Below are positions 6,644 through 13,725 of a DNA stretch of 21,423 nucleotides, in pieces. Origin of the DNA: Bryobacteraceae bacterium (GTDB taxonomy: Bacteria > Acidobacteriota > Terriglobia > Bryobacterales > Bryobacteraceae). The stretch covers positions 1 through 21,423 of the forward strand of contig JASHQT010000607.1 in the NCBI GenBank assembly GCA_030039005.1. Direction: 5' to 3'. The notes beneath the pieces are model-generated. The model saw nothing but the letters and a program-made list of their open reading frames with translations, had not been told where the DNA came from and made no database searches. Position 1 is the first letter of the stretch. Each line of letters starts with the position of its first letter. The position numbers and the translations under genes are program-made.

Positions 6644-7402
6644 TTGCTCGATTTCCTGAAGGGGCCGGTGGCCGCCATCCAGGATTTCTACATTCTCGCC
6701 GGGCGCGCGCTCCGCAATCTTTTTCGCGGTCCCCACTACCTGGACGACGTCTTCCTCCAGATGGACATTATCGGCGTGGGCAGCCTGCCGATCGTCATTC
6801 TGACCGGTTTTTTCAGCGGATTCGTCATCACCATGCAGATGGCGCGCGCGCTCGCCCAATACGGCGCGAACGACCAGGTGGGGCAGATCGTCGCCATCAC
6901 GCTGGTGCGCGAACTGGGGCCCGTGCTTACGGCGCTGCTGGTGGCCGGACGCAACGCTTCCGGGATCGCAAGCGAACTCGGCTCCATGAAGGTGACTGAG
7001 CAAATCGACGCCATGCGGGCGCTGGGCACCGATCCGATTCAAAAGCTGGTGACGCCGCGCATGATCGCCACCTGCATCATGCTTCCCATGCTGACCATCG
7101 TGGCCGACTTCGTGGGATTGATCGGCGGCTATGTAATCGCCTACTTCTCCATCGGTTTGACGACGTCGCAATATTGGACCAATGCCTACCAATACCTCCA
7201 GTACAACGACGTCGTCCAGGGCTTGTTGAAGCCCTTCGTTTTCGCGTTTATCATTTCGCTGGTCGGATGCTTCTACGGCCTGCGCACCGCCGGAGGGACG
7301 CAAGGCGTGGGACTGGCCACCACCAAAGCCGTGGTCGCGGCGTCGGTCTGGGTGTTCGTGGTTACCTCCCTGATCACGCGCATTTTCGTGAATCTGCACT
7401 GA
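6644..7402 (+). CDS. mlaE: MlaE-family lipid ABC transporter permease
   Basis: Predicted 252-residue inner-membrane permease of the MlaE/YrbE family, which with an ATPase and a MCE-domain protein moves phospholipids between the inner and outer membranes. Visible family features are an amphipathic N-terminal helix (FLKGPVAAIQDFYILAGRAL), a first long hydrophobic stretch (GVGSLPIVILTGFFSGFVIT), the conserved core LVRELGPVLTALLVAGRNAS followed by IASELGSMKVTEQIDAMRAL, and later helices ending VAASVWVFVVTSLITRIF. The start is taken as TTG 6644 because of the GGAGGAG site. It lies 52 bp after uppS and 12 bp before the ATPase gene, with the MCE gene next, so mlaE-mlaF-mlaD form one operon. No mlaC, mlaB or mlaA homologue is present in the window. 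Confidence 0.93.
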   Translation: MLDFLKGPVAAIQDFYILAGRALRNLFRGPHYLDDVFLQMDIIGVGSLPIVILTGFFSGFVITMQMARALAQYGANDQVGQIVAITLVRELGPVLTALLVAGRNASGIASELGSMKVTEQIDAMRALGTDPIQKLVTPRMIATCIMLPMLTIVADFVGLIGGYVIAYFSIGLTTSQYWTNAYQYLQYNDVVQGLLKPFVFAFIISLVGCFYGLRTAGGTQGVGLATTKAVVAASVWVFVVTSLITRIFVNLH

Positions 7403-7414
7403 CCACGTATCGAG

Positions 7415-8266
7415 ATGAGCGATTCCGCCGGATCGTTGCGAACGGAAGTCCTGCTGCGGTTCGAGAACGTCAGCCTGCGCTTCGAGGAAACGGTCGCGCT
7501 GGATGCGGTTTCCTTCGAGTTATCGACCGGTGAGACGCGCGTGGTGCTGGGCGCGGCCGGCAGCGGCAAGACCACGCTGCTCAAGGCGGCCATCGGGCTG
7601 GTGCGTCCCGACTCCGGGAAAATTCATCTGTTCGGAAAGGAGATCACCCAGCTCAATGAGGCGCAACTGTTTGACTTACGCAGCGGCGTAGGAGTGCTTT
7701 TTCAGGAAGGCGGACTATTCGATTCCATCACCGTGGAGGAGAACGTCGCCTACCCGCTCCTGAACCGGCGCCAGCACGCCGGCTCGCTCCAGGAAGTGGA
7801 GGGGAAAGTCCGGGAAGCTTTGCGATTCGTGGAACTGGAGCGGACCATGGAACAGTATCCGAGCGAGCTTTCCGGCGGCATGCGGCGCCGGGTGGGCATC
7901 GCGCGCGCGGTGGTGAGCGAGCCGCCGCTGGTGCTGTACGATTCGCCGACGGCCGGGTTGGACCCGATCACCGCCAACACCATCATGGCGTTAATCGCCA
8001 AGGAGCGCGATTCCAAGGAAATCGCCAACCTCATCGTTACGCAACGTTATCAAGACGGGCAACTAATGGCCAACTTTCGCTACAATCGCAGCAGCGGACA
8101 TTTGGAGCCGGCATCCGGCAACGGCGGGGGCGGAGGCGGTTCTAATCCGACGCGCACTATCTTTATGGTCATGCAAGATGGGCGGGTGGTCTTCGAGGGC
8201 ACCCAGCACGAACTGGAAGCATCGCGCGACGATTACATCCAGAAGTTCGTGCCCAAGCATTCCTGA
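7415..8266 (+). CDS. mlaF: MlaF-like ABC transporter ATPase with altered catalytic residues
   Basis: Predicted 283-residue ATP-binding subunit partnering the MlaE permease. Walker A is intact (residues 46-54, GAAGSGKTT), as are the Q-loop (VLFQEGG) and the signature LSGGM at 152-156. In Walker B, however, the aspartate at 176 is followed by Ser177 (LVLYDSPTAGLD) where the family has the catalytic Glu. The H-loop position is Gln210 (IVTQRYQDG) instead of His. A Gly-rich insert follows (about 232-244, with six glycines in a row), then IFMVMQDGRVVFEGT and the C-terminal tail. As the Mla ATPase is normally a homodimer, both ATP sites would be affected. The ATG at 7415 is 12 bp after mlaE; the stop is 3 bp before the MCE gene. 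Family identity is firm, activity uncertain. Confidence 0.92.
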   Translation: MSDSAGSLRTEVLLRFENVSLRFEETVALDAVSFELSTGETRVVLGAAGSGKTTLLKAAIGLVRPDSGKIHLFGKEITQLNEAQLFDLRSGVGVLFQEGGLFDSITVEENVAYPLLNRRQHAGSLQEVEGKVREALRFVELERTMEQYPSELSGGMRRRVGIARAVVSEPPLVLYDSPTAGLDPITANTIMALIAKERDSKEIANLIVTQRYQDGQLMANFRYNRSSGHLEPASGNGGGGGGSNPTRTIFMVMQDGRVVFEGTQHELEASRDDYIQKFVPKHS

Positions 8267-8269
8267 CCT

Positions 8270-9343
8270 ATGCCGATCCAGAACAGGGCTACGTGGGCGC
8301 GCCTGAAAGTGGGAATCCTCGCGATCTTCGCGATGACCATCCTGGCGGTTTTGATTTTCCTGATCACGGGCAACACCAGCTTTTTCGAATCGCAGACGCA
8401 GGTGTATACATACATGGCCGATGCCGCGGCTTTAACCACCGGCGCACCCGTTAACCTGGATGGAATTCCCGTCGGCATGGTGAAGGCGATTCGTCTTTCG
8501 GGCTCGAAAGATCCGATGCGGCTGGTGCGCATCGACATGCAGATGCCAGTGCGCGACCTGAAAGACATTCCGGTGGATTCGGTGGCGTCCATCAGCTCCG
8601 CCAACGTGCTGGGCACCAAGTACATCAACATCAAATCCGGCAAGAGCACCATGCCCGTGGAGCCGGGCGGCGAGCTTCCCAGCCTGAACACCGGCGAGCT
8701 CCAGGACCTGGTGCAGCAGGGATTCGGCGTAATGAATTCGCTGCAGGCCACCGTCGAGAGGGTGGACAGAATCGTGGGGCTGGTGGAGAGCGGAAAAGGC
8801 AGCATCGGCAAATTGCTGGTGGATGAGACGCTATACAATAACCTGCTCGCGATTCTGGCCCAGGTGAAGGGCCTCGCGGACACTTTGAACAGTGACAAGG
8901 GAACGCTGGGGCTGCTGTTGAACAATCGCGACATTTACGACCAGTTCAGCGCTACTCTCAAGCGCGTGGACAGCATCGTAGAGGACGTGCAGAACGGCCA
9001 AGGTACAGCGGGCAAGCTGCTCAAGGATCCGGCGCTCTACAACCAGTTCCTGGACACGGGTAAGGGCCTGCACCAGTTGGTGGATGACTTGAACGCAGGC
9101 AAGGGCACCGCGGGGCAGCTTCTCAAGAGCGAGGATCTGAGCAATCAGTTGAAAGCGACCCTGGCTAAAATCGATTCCATTATCGATAAAGTGAATTCCG
9201 GACAGGGAACCATCGGTCAACTGCTGGTCAATCAGCAGTTGTACGACAATCTCAACGGCGCCACGCGCCAGATGCATTTATTGATGCAGGATTTTCGCGC
9301 CAATCCCAAGAAGTTTTTGCGCATCAAGCTATCGATATTTTGA
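8270..9343 (+). CDS. mlaD: MlaD/MCE-domain lipid transport protein with five 34-residue repeats
   Basis: Predicted 357-residue substrate-binding protein of the Mla transporter, anchored by one N-terminal helix (VGILAIFAMTILAVLIFLIT, about 14-33) with the rest in the periplasm. The MCE domain covers about 40-125 (YTYMADAAALTTGAPVNLDG, then IPVGMVKAIRL, and VASISSANVLGTKYINI). Downstream is a helical region with five copies of a motif, consensus GxGTxGxLLxxxxLYxx, beginning at residues 175, 209, 243, 277 and 311: an exact 34-residue spacing. In the family, C-terminal helices of MCE proteins can bundle into a tunnel or needle spanning the periplasm. The ATG at 8270 is 3 bp after mlaF with no clear ribosome site, suggesting coupling. 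Confidence 0.92.
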   Translation: MPIQNRATWARLKVGILAIFAMTILAVLIFLITGNTSFFESQTQVYTYMADAAALTTGAPVNLDGIPVGMVKAIRLSGSKDPMRLVRIDMQMPVRDLKDIPVDSVASISSANVLGTKYINIKSGKSTMPVEPGGELPSLNTGELQDLVQQGFGVMNSLQATVERVDRIVGLVESGKGSIGKLLVDETLYNNLLAILAQVKGLADTLNSDKGTLGLLLNNRDIYDQFSATLKRVDSIVEDVQNGQGTAGKLLKDPALYNQFLDTGKGLHQLVDDLNAGKGTAGQLLKSEDLSNQLKATLAKIDSIIDKVNSGQGTIGQLLVNQQLYDNLNGATRQMHLLMQDFRANPKKFLRIKLSIF

Positions 9344-9376
9344 GGACCGCTTGCTTACGCGCACGGCTCAGCCCGC

Positions 9377-10183
9377 GTGGCTCCGAAACCCCACGTGAAG
9401 TACCTGATCACCAATGCCGACGACTTCGGCTATACGCACGATGTGAACGAAGGGATCGTGCACGCCCATCGCGCCGGAATCCTGACGGCCACTACCATCA
9501 TGGCAACCGGGGCGGCGTTCGATCACGCCGCGCGGCTGGCGCGCGAGAACCCGTCACTCGACGTCGGCGTGCACTTGGTGCTGGTGGGGAGCGACGGCTT
9601 CCCCCATACCGTGGCGCAATTGATGCGCGAGATCGCGCTGGGGCGCATCCGTGTGTACGACGAGTTGGCCGCGCAGGTGCGCCAGGTGCAAGGCGCGGGT
9701 ATCCGGCCCAGTCATCTCGATTCGCATAAACACACGCACTTACTGCCGCCGGTATTGAAGGCTGTGGCGCGCATCGCTGTGGAGTTTCAGATTCCCTGGG
9801 TACGGCGTCCGTTCGATTTGCCCATGCAAGCCGGCCGCGTGCCGTGGAAACGCCAGGCGGTCAGCAGGGGACTGGGGTTCGCGCGCGCGCGATTCCAAAG
9901 CTTTCTCACCAGCCACGGATGCCGGACCACGGATCACTTTGCCGGGTTTCAACTGACCGGACACTACGCGGCGGCCGAGCTGGCGCAATTGATTCGCCGG
10001 CTTCCGGACGGCGTCACCGAATTCATGTGCCATCCCGGCTTTTGCACCGCCGAACTCCAGTCCACGCGAACGCGCTTGAAGGAGAGCCGGCAGCGCGAAT
10101 TGGAAGCGCTCACCAGCCGCGAGGTGCGCGAAGCGCTGGAGGAATCGAACGTGGCGCTCGCTCGATACACCGAAATCCGGTAA
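9377..10183 (+). CDS. hpnK: HpnK/ChbG (YdjC)-family carbohydrate deacetylase
   Basis: Predicted 268-residue metal-dependent deacetylase of the YdjC/ChbG/HpnK family. Conserved parts are LITNADDFGYT (Asp15-Asp16 candidate base and metal ligand), DVGVHLVLVG, HLDSHKHTHLLP (metal ligands among His113, His117, His119 and His121) and FMCHPGF (His219). Characterised members remove acetyl from N-acetylglucosamine units of chitobiose (ChbG) or of hopanoid glycosides (HpnK). I favour HpnK because no chitin genes are near and the lipid-transport operon ends just 33 bp upstream, but no other hopanoid gene is present to confirm it. The start is GTG 9377 with only a weak ribosome site; an internal GTG a few codons on is possible. 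The next gene starts 11 bp after the stop. Confidence 0.8.
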   Translation: MAPKPHVKYLITNADDFGYTHDVNEGIVHAHRAGILTATTIMATGAAFDHAARLARENPSLDVGVHLVLVGSDGFPHTVAQLMREIALGRIRVYDELAAQVRQVQGAGIRPSHLDSHKHTHLLPPVLKAVARIAVEFQIPWVRRPFDLPMQAGRVPWKRQAVSRGLGFARARFQSFLTSHGCRTTDHFAGFQLTGHYAAAELAQLIRRLPDGVTEFMCHPGFCTAELQSTRTRLKESRQRELEALTSREVREALEESNVALARYTEIR

Positions 10184-10194
10184 CGTGGGATCGG

Positions 10195-12798
10195 ATGCTG
10201 CCTCCTCTAATCGATCGCGAATTGCTGTTCGGCGATCCGGAAATTTCCGGCGCTCAACTCTCGCCCGACGGCCGGTTCATCGCGTTTGTGAAACCCTGGA
10301 ACGACACCCGCAACATTTGGGTAAAGAAAACCGGCGAGCCGTTCAGTTCCGCGCGCTTGATGACTACCGAAACCGCGCGGCCAGTGGCGGGATTTTTGTG
10401 GACTCGCGACGGCAAGTTTATTGCTTATGTGAAGGACAACGCGGGCGACGAGAATTTCAATGTTTACGCGGTGGATCCAAATGCGGAAGCCGCGCCGGGC
10501 GCCGATGCGCCGGCCTCGCGCGACCTCACCAATCTGCAAGGCGTGCGCGTGATGCTGTACAGCGCGCCGAAATCCGATCCCGACGTTCTGTACATCGGGC
10601 TCAACGATCGCGACAAAGCCTGGCATGACCTGTACAAGCTGCAAATTTCCACGGGCGAGCGGACGCTGGTTCGCGTAAACACGGAGCGGATCGCGACGTG
10701 GATCTTCGACCTCGGCGGCGTTCTGCGGCTGGCGCACCGGGTGCAGGATTCGGGCGACCAGGAGATCCTGCGCGTGGATTCGAGCAGCTTCACGCCCATT
10801 TACGGCTGCAATGTTTTCGAGAGCTGCGACGTGATCCGGTTCCACAAAGACGGCACGCGCGCGTACCTGCAGACCAACCAAGGCGATTTGGACCTGATGA
10901 CGCTGGCGCTGCTCGATGCGGCGACGGGCGAGGTGGAAATCGTGGAATCCGATCCGCTGGGCCGCGTGGATCTGGAATCGGCGTGGTTCTCCGAGGCTAC
11001 CGACGAACTGGTGGAGACCAGCTATACCGACGATCGCGACCGGCGGTATTTCAAGGACGCCGCGTTCGAGTCCGATTATCGCTGGCTGGAACAGAAATTT
11101 CCGGGCAACGAGATTGGGATCTCTTCCGGCACGCGCGACGAGAGCCAATGGCTGATCGCGGTCCACGGCGATACCGAGCCGGGCGAAACGCATCTGTTCG
11201 ACCGTAAGACGCGGGACCTCACGTTTCAATACCGCATTCGCGAAAAACTGGAGCGTGAATGGCTGGCGCCGATGCAGCCGGTGCGGTACCGTTCGTCCGA
11301 TGGGCTGGAGATCCCTGCGTATCTGACGCTGCCGAAGGGCGTGGAAGGCAAACAGCTTCCGGTGCTGGTGATGGTGCACGGCGGTCCGTGGGCGCGCGAC
11401 GACTGGGGCTACCATCCGCTCGCGCAGTTTTTCGCCAATCGCGGTTACGCGGTTTTCATGCCCAATTTTCGCGGGTCCACTGGCTTTGGCAAGAAATTTC
11501 TGAACGCAGGCAACGCCGAGTGGGGCGCGAAGATGCAGGACGACATCACCTGGGGCGTGAAGTATTTGATCGAGGAAGGTATCGCCGATCCAGGACGGAT
11601 CGGCATTTTCGGCGGGTCCTACGGCGGATATGCGGCGCTGGCGGGCGTCGCTTTTACTGAGGATCTGTACCGGGCGGCGGTGGATGTCGTCGGGCCGTCG
11701 AACCTGGCCACTCTGTTGGCCTCCATTCCGCCGTACTGGGAAGCGGCGCGCAAGATCATGTACGCGCGCATGGCCGATCCGGAAACCGATGCGGGCAAGA
11801 AATGGCTGGAGCAACGCTCGCCGCTGTACTCGGCGGAGAAGATCAAAACGCCGCTCCTGGTGGTCCAGGGCGCCAACGATCCGCGTGTCAATCGGCGGGA
11901 AGCCGAGCAGATCGTGATCGCGCTGCGCGACCGCGGATTCCCGGTGGAATATTTGCTCGCGCCCGACGAAGGTCACGGATTCGCGCGGCCAGTGAACAAC
12001 ATGGCAATGTATATGGCCGTCGAGAAATTCCTGGCGGCGCAACTCGGGGGACGCTACCAGGAAGGCGGCAAGCCGGAGGTGGTGGCTCGGCTTGCGGAAA
12101 TCACCGTGGATCCGAAGACCGTGGTGCTTTCGAAGGTTTTGGACTCATCGGCGGTCGGCGTGCCGCAAGTGGCGGCGCAATTGAAGCCGGGCGTGTACAA
12201 ATTCGACGCGAAGCTTTCGCTGGGCGATCAGCAGATACCGTTGAAGATTCTGACCACGGTCGCGGACGCTGATGGCGCATGGAACATTCGCAGCGAGGTG
12301 GAGTCACCCATGGGGCCCATGCGCGAATCGGTCACGCTGGCCAAAGGCGATCTGACGCTGCAGAAGCGAAGCGTGCACCAGGGGCCGGTGGAGATCGATC
12401 TCGATTTTTCAGGCGACAAAGCCGTGGGCACGATGAACATGAACGGCCAAAGCAAAACGATTTCCGTGGACCTGGATGGGCCACTTTTCGCTGATGCGGC
12501 GGAGGCCAATTTCGTCGTCGGCTCGCTGCCTCTGGCCGTGGGCTACGGCACCGCGTTCCGGAACTTCGACCTGCAAAGACAAAAGGCCAAGCCGATGCAG
12601 CTTCGCGTGGCCGGAATGGAAACGGTCACGGTGGCGGCGGGAACGTTCGAGGCATTCAGAGTAGAGATCTCCTCGGCCGACGGCGGACCGGATCAATCGA
12701 CGATCTGGATCGCGAAAGACACACGAACACCGGTGAAGATGGCGACGTTGATGGTCGAGATGGGTGGCGCGACGCTCACGGCCGAATTGCTGCCGTAG
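10195..12798 (+). CDS. S9 (prolyl oligopeptidase-type) peptidase with extra C-terminal domain
   Basis: Predicted 867-residue serine peptidase. Residues 1 to about 350 form beta-propeller blades (GAQLSPDGRFIAFVKPW, then AGFLWTRDGKFIAYVKD). The alpha/beta-hydrolase domain is at about 365-620, with oxyanion-type VMVHGGPWARDDWG and a triad of Ser475 (GGSYGGYAA), Asp562 (GANDPRV) and His594 (DEGHGFA). An added region of about 240 residues (625-867) is beta-rich (LKPGVYKFDAKLSLGDQQIP, then LDLDGPL-like segments and MQLRVAGMETVTVAAGTFEA) and resembles a DUF3108/lipocalin-like fold. The ATG at 10195 follows GGGA by four bases. The longer open frame back to 9844 is only a shadow of hpnK. This start gives no signal peptide, odd because, from memory, relatives are usually exported. 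The 3' end overlaps the convergent small gene by 23 bp. Confidence 0.88.
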   Translation: MLPPLIDRELLFGDPEISGAQLSPDGRFIAFVKPWNDTRNIWVKKTGEPFSSARLMTTETARPVAGFLWTRDGKFIAYVKDNAGDENFNVYAVDPNAEAAPGADAPASRDLTNLQGVRVMLYSAPKSDPDVLYIGLNDRDKAWHDLYKLQISTGERTLVRVNTERIATWIFDLGGVLRLAHRVQDSGDQEILRVDSSSFTPIYGCNVFESCDVIRFHKDGTRAYLQTNQGDLDLMTLALLDAATGEVEIVESDPLGRVDLESAWFSEATDELVETSYTDDRDRRYFKDAAFESDYRWLEQKFPGNEIGISSGTRDESQWLIAVHGDTEPGETHLFDRKTRDLTFQYRIREKLEREWLAPMQPVRYRSSDGLEIPAYLTLPKGVEGKQLPVLVMVHGGPWARDDWGYHPLAQFFANRGYAVFMPNFRGSTGFGKKFLNAGNAEWGAKMQDDITWGVKYLIEEGIADPGRIGIFGGSYGGYAALAGVAFTEDLYRAAVDVVGPSNLATLLASIPPYWEAARKIMYARMADPETDAGKKWLEQRSPLYSAEKIKTPLLVVQGANDPRVNRREAEQIVIALRDRGFPVEYLLAPDEGHGFARPVNNMAMYMAVEKFLAAQLGGRYQEGGKPEVVARLAEITVDPKTVVLSKVLDSSAVGVPQVAAQLKPGVYKFDAKLSLGDQQIPLKILTTVADADGAWNIRSEVESPMGPMRESVTLAKGDLTLQKRSVHQGPVEIDLDFSGDKAVGTMNMNGQSKTISVDLDGPLFADAAEANFVVGSLPLAVGYGTAFRNFDLQRQKAKPMQLRVAGMETVTVAAGTFEAFRVEISSADGGPDQSTIWIAKDTRTPVKMATLMVEMGGATLTAELLP

Positions 12799-13039
12799 GG
12801 TCTCCGTTTTCCACGATCAGCTCCGAGACGCGCAATCGCGTTACGGTCAGATCGTCAATATGAAGTGACTTGAGCTCCGCGCGTGCGATGCCGAGCTTCT
12901 TGATGGCCAGCGCGCCGATGGCCAGCGCGCCAATCGAGAGCGCGCCGATGGCGAACGCTCCAATCGAAACAGCGCCCGCGGCGCCGGCGCCAGTGGCGAG
13001 GGCCCGGCTTTTCTTCACTCCTATGCGTTTTGCAAACAT
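12776..13039 (-). CDS. Small protein of eleven five-residue repeats, function unknown
   Basis: Predicted 87-residue protein. After a basic N-terminus (FAKRIGVKKSR) and a Gly/Ala segment, residues 23-77 read as eleven consecutive pentads with hydrophobic residues at positions 2 and 4 of each: AVSIG, AFAIG, ALSIG, ALAIG, ALAIK, KLGIA, RAELK, SLHID, DLTVT, RLRVS, ELIVE. The first half is apolar and the second charged. This suggests a right-handed beta-helix like pentapeptide-repeat proteins, though the pattern is not the canonical A(D/N)LXX; a membrane-inserted half is an alternative. A strong ribosome site (13050-13056, ten bases upstream) and a plausible promoter support expression. It converges on and overlaps the S9 peptidase stop by 23 bp and diverges from rimP. 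Function is unknown. Confidence 0.75.
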   Translation of the reverse strand: MFAKRIGVKKSRALATGAGAAGAVSIGAFAIGALSIGALAIGALAIKKLGIARAELKSLHIDDLTVTRLRVSELIVENGDPTAAIRP

Positions 13040-13049
13040 TGTTTTAGCA

Positions 13050-13056
13050 ACCTCCT
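13050..13056 (-). promoter_or_regulatory. Ribosome binding site of the pentad-repeat gene
   Basis: On the minus strand AGGAGGT lies ten bases before the ATG at 13039. It is the strongest Shine-Dalgarno match in this part of the window and is the main reason to treat the small frame as a real gene. Confidence 0.7.
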
Positions 13057-13069
13057 ATACCGTCCTGAC

Positions 13070-13098
13070 ATCTTAGACGTGTATAATGAAATTGTCGA
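13070..13098 (-). promoter_or_regulatory. Predicted promoter of the pentad-repeat gene
   Basis: Read on the minus strand, TCGACA (13098-13093) and TAAGAT (13075-13070) are separated by 17 bp; the -35 has one and the -10 two mismatches to consensus. The transcript would start near 13063, leaving a leader of about 24 nt containing the AGGAGGT site. The element overlaps the rimP -10 on the other strand. Confidence 0.45.
13082..13087 (+). promoter_or_regulatory. rimP: Consensus -10 element for the rimP operon
   Basis: A perfect TATAAT lies ahead of the rimP leader. No good -35 is found at 16-18 bp; CTGACA (13065-13070) is only 11 bp away. Transcription would start near 13094, immediately before the leader hairpin. 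Confidence 0.4.
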
Positions 13099-13106
13099 AA
13101 GGGATG

Positions 13107-13129
13107 AGTGGGCGAAAGCCCACTTTTTT
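13107..13129 (+). terminator. Terminator-like hairpin in the rimP-nusA-infB leader
   Basis: AGTGGGC (13107-13113) and GCCCACT (13118-13124) form a perfect 7-bp stem closed by a GAAA tetraloop, followed by a T run (13124-13129). It ends about 28 bp before the rimP ATG and lies after the -10 at 13082, so it is in the leader rather than at the end of an upstream gene. Similar GTGGGC hairpins precede rimP in other bacteria, from memory. An attenuator responding to NusA is the likely reading. It could also insulate rimP from upstream read-through. Confidence 0.75.
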
Positions 13130-13157
13130 ATTGCAGTCTTAGGTTTTGTTGGAACAA

Positions 13158-13694
13158 ATGTCTTTGATGGCCAAAGAGGAGATTGTCGCCAGGATCTGGG
13201 GGATCGCCGAGCGCGTGGCCGCTTCCGAGGGGATCGAGATCGTGGACGTGGAGCTGTTGGGAGCTGGCCGTGGCCGGCTGCTGCGCATTTCCATTGACCG
13301 GCCGAAGGGGCCGGGCGTCTCTGAAGAGAGGCCGCAAGGGGTCTCGCACGGCGATTGCGAATTTATTTCCGAGCAGGTAGGAACTATTTTGGATATCGAA
13401 GACGTCATACCTGGGGACAGCTACACGCTTGAGGTCAGTTCGCCGGGTTTGGAGCGTAAGTTGTCAAAACCAAAGGACTTCGAGAGATTCGTGGGTCAAA
13501 AGGCAAAGATCATGCTGCGGGAGCCGGTGGAGAATCAACGGCGCTGGGAAGGCAAGCTGGCCGGCATTTCGCAGGGCATCGTGGCATTAGAAGTTGCCGC
13601 AGCGCAGCCGAGCGAGGCCACGGCAAACCAGGGGAGACTCATCCATTTCCCGCTGGCCCAGGTCCAAAAAGCCAACCTGAAGTTTGACTGGTAA
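13158..13694 (+). CDS. rimP: Ribosome maturation factor RimP
   Basis: Predicted 178-residue cytoplasmic factor needed for assembly of the 30S ribosomal subunit. The N-terminal alpha/beta domain (IWGIAERVAASEGIEIVDVE, then GRLLRISIDRP) and the characteristic YTLEVSSPGLERKL near residue 90 are present. An SH3-like C-terminal domain follows (KAKIMLREPV, WEGKLAGISQG, IHFPLAQVQKANL). The start is uncertain: TTG 13146, TTG 13149, ATG 13158 and ATG 13167 are all in frame, and none has a strong ribosome site. ATG 13158 gives a normal family length. It is the first gene of the operon; nusA starts 31 bp after its stop. Confidence 0.92.
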   Translation: MSLMAKEEIVARIWGIAERVAASEGIEIVDVELLGAGRGRLLRISIDRPKGPGVSEERPQGVSHGDCEFISEQVGTILDIEDVIPGDSYTLEVSSPGLERKLSKPKDFERFVGQKAKIMLREPVENQRRWEGKLAGISQGIVALEVAAAQPSEATANQGRLIHFPLAQVQKANLKFDW

Positions 13695-13725
13695 TTCACC
13701 CCCAGACATTTGAGAAGAGGAAACA

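Noticed and set aside
9844..10194. Upstream extension of the S9 peptidase frame.
   Set aside because: Lies entirely over hpnK in another frame and has no peptidase or signal-peptide character; ATG 10195 has a suitable ribosome site.
10207..12042. A 611-codon minus-strand frame opposite the S9 peptidase.
   Set aside because: Rich in His, Arg and Gln as expected for an antisense shadow; the plus-strand catalytic triad is complete.
12898..12960. Tandem 15-30-bp repeats considered as a separate DNA repeat element.
   Set aside because: They are explained by the five-residue protein repeats of the minus-strand gene.
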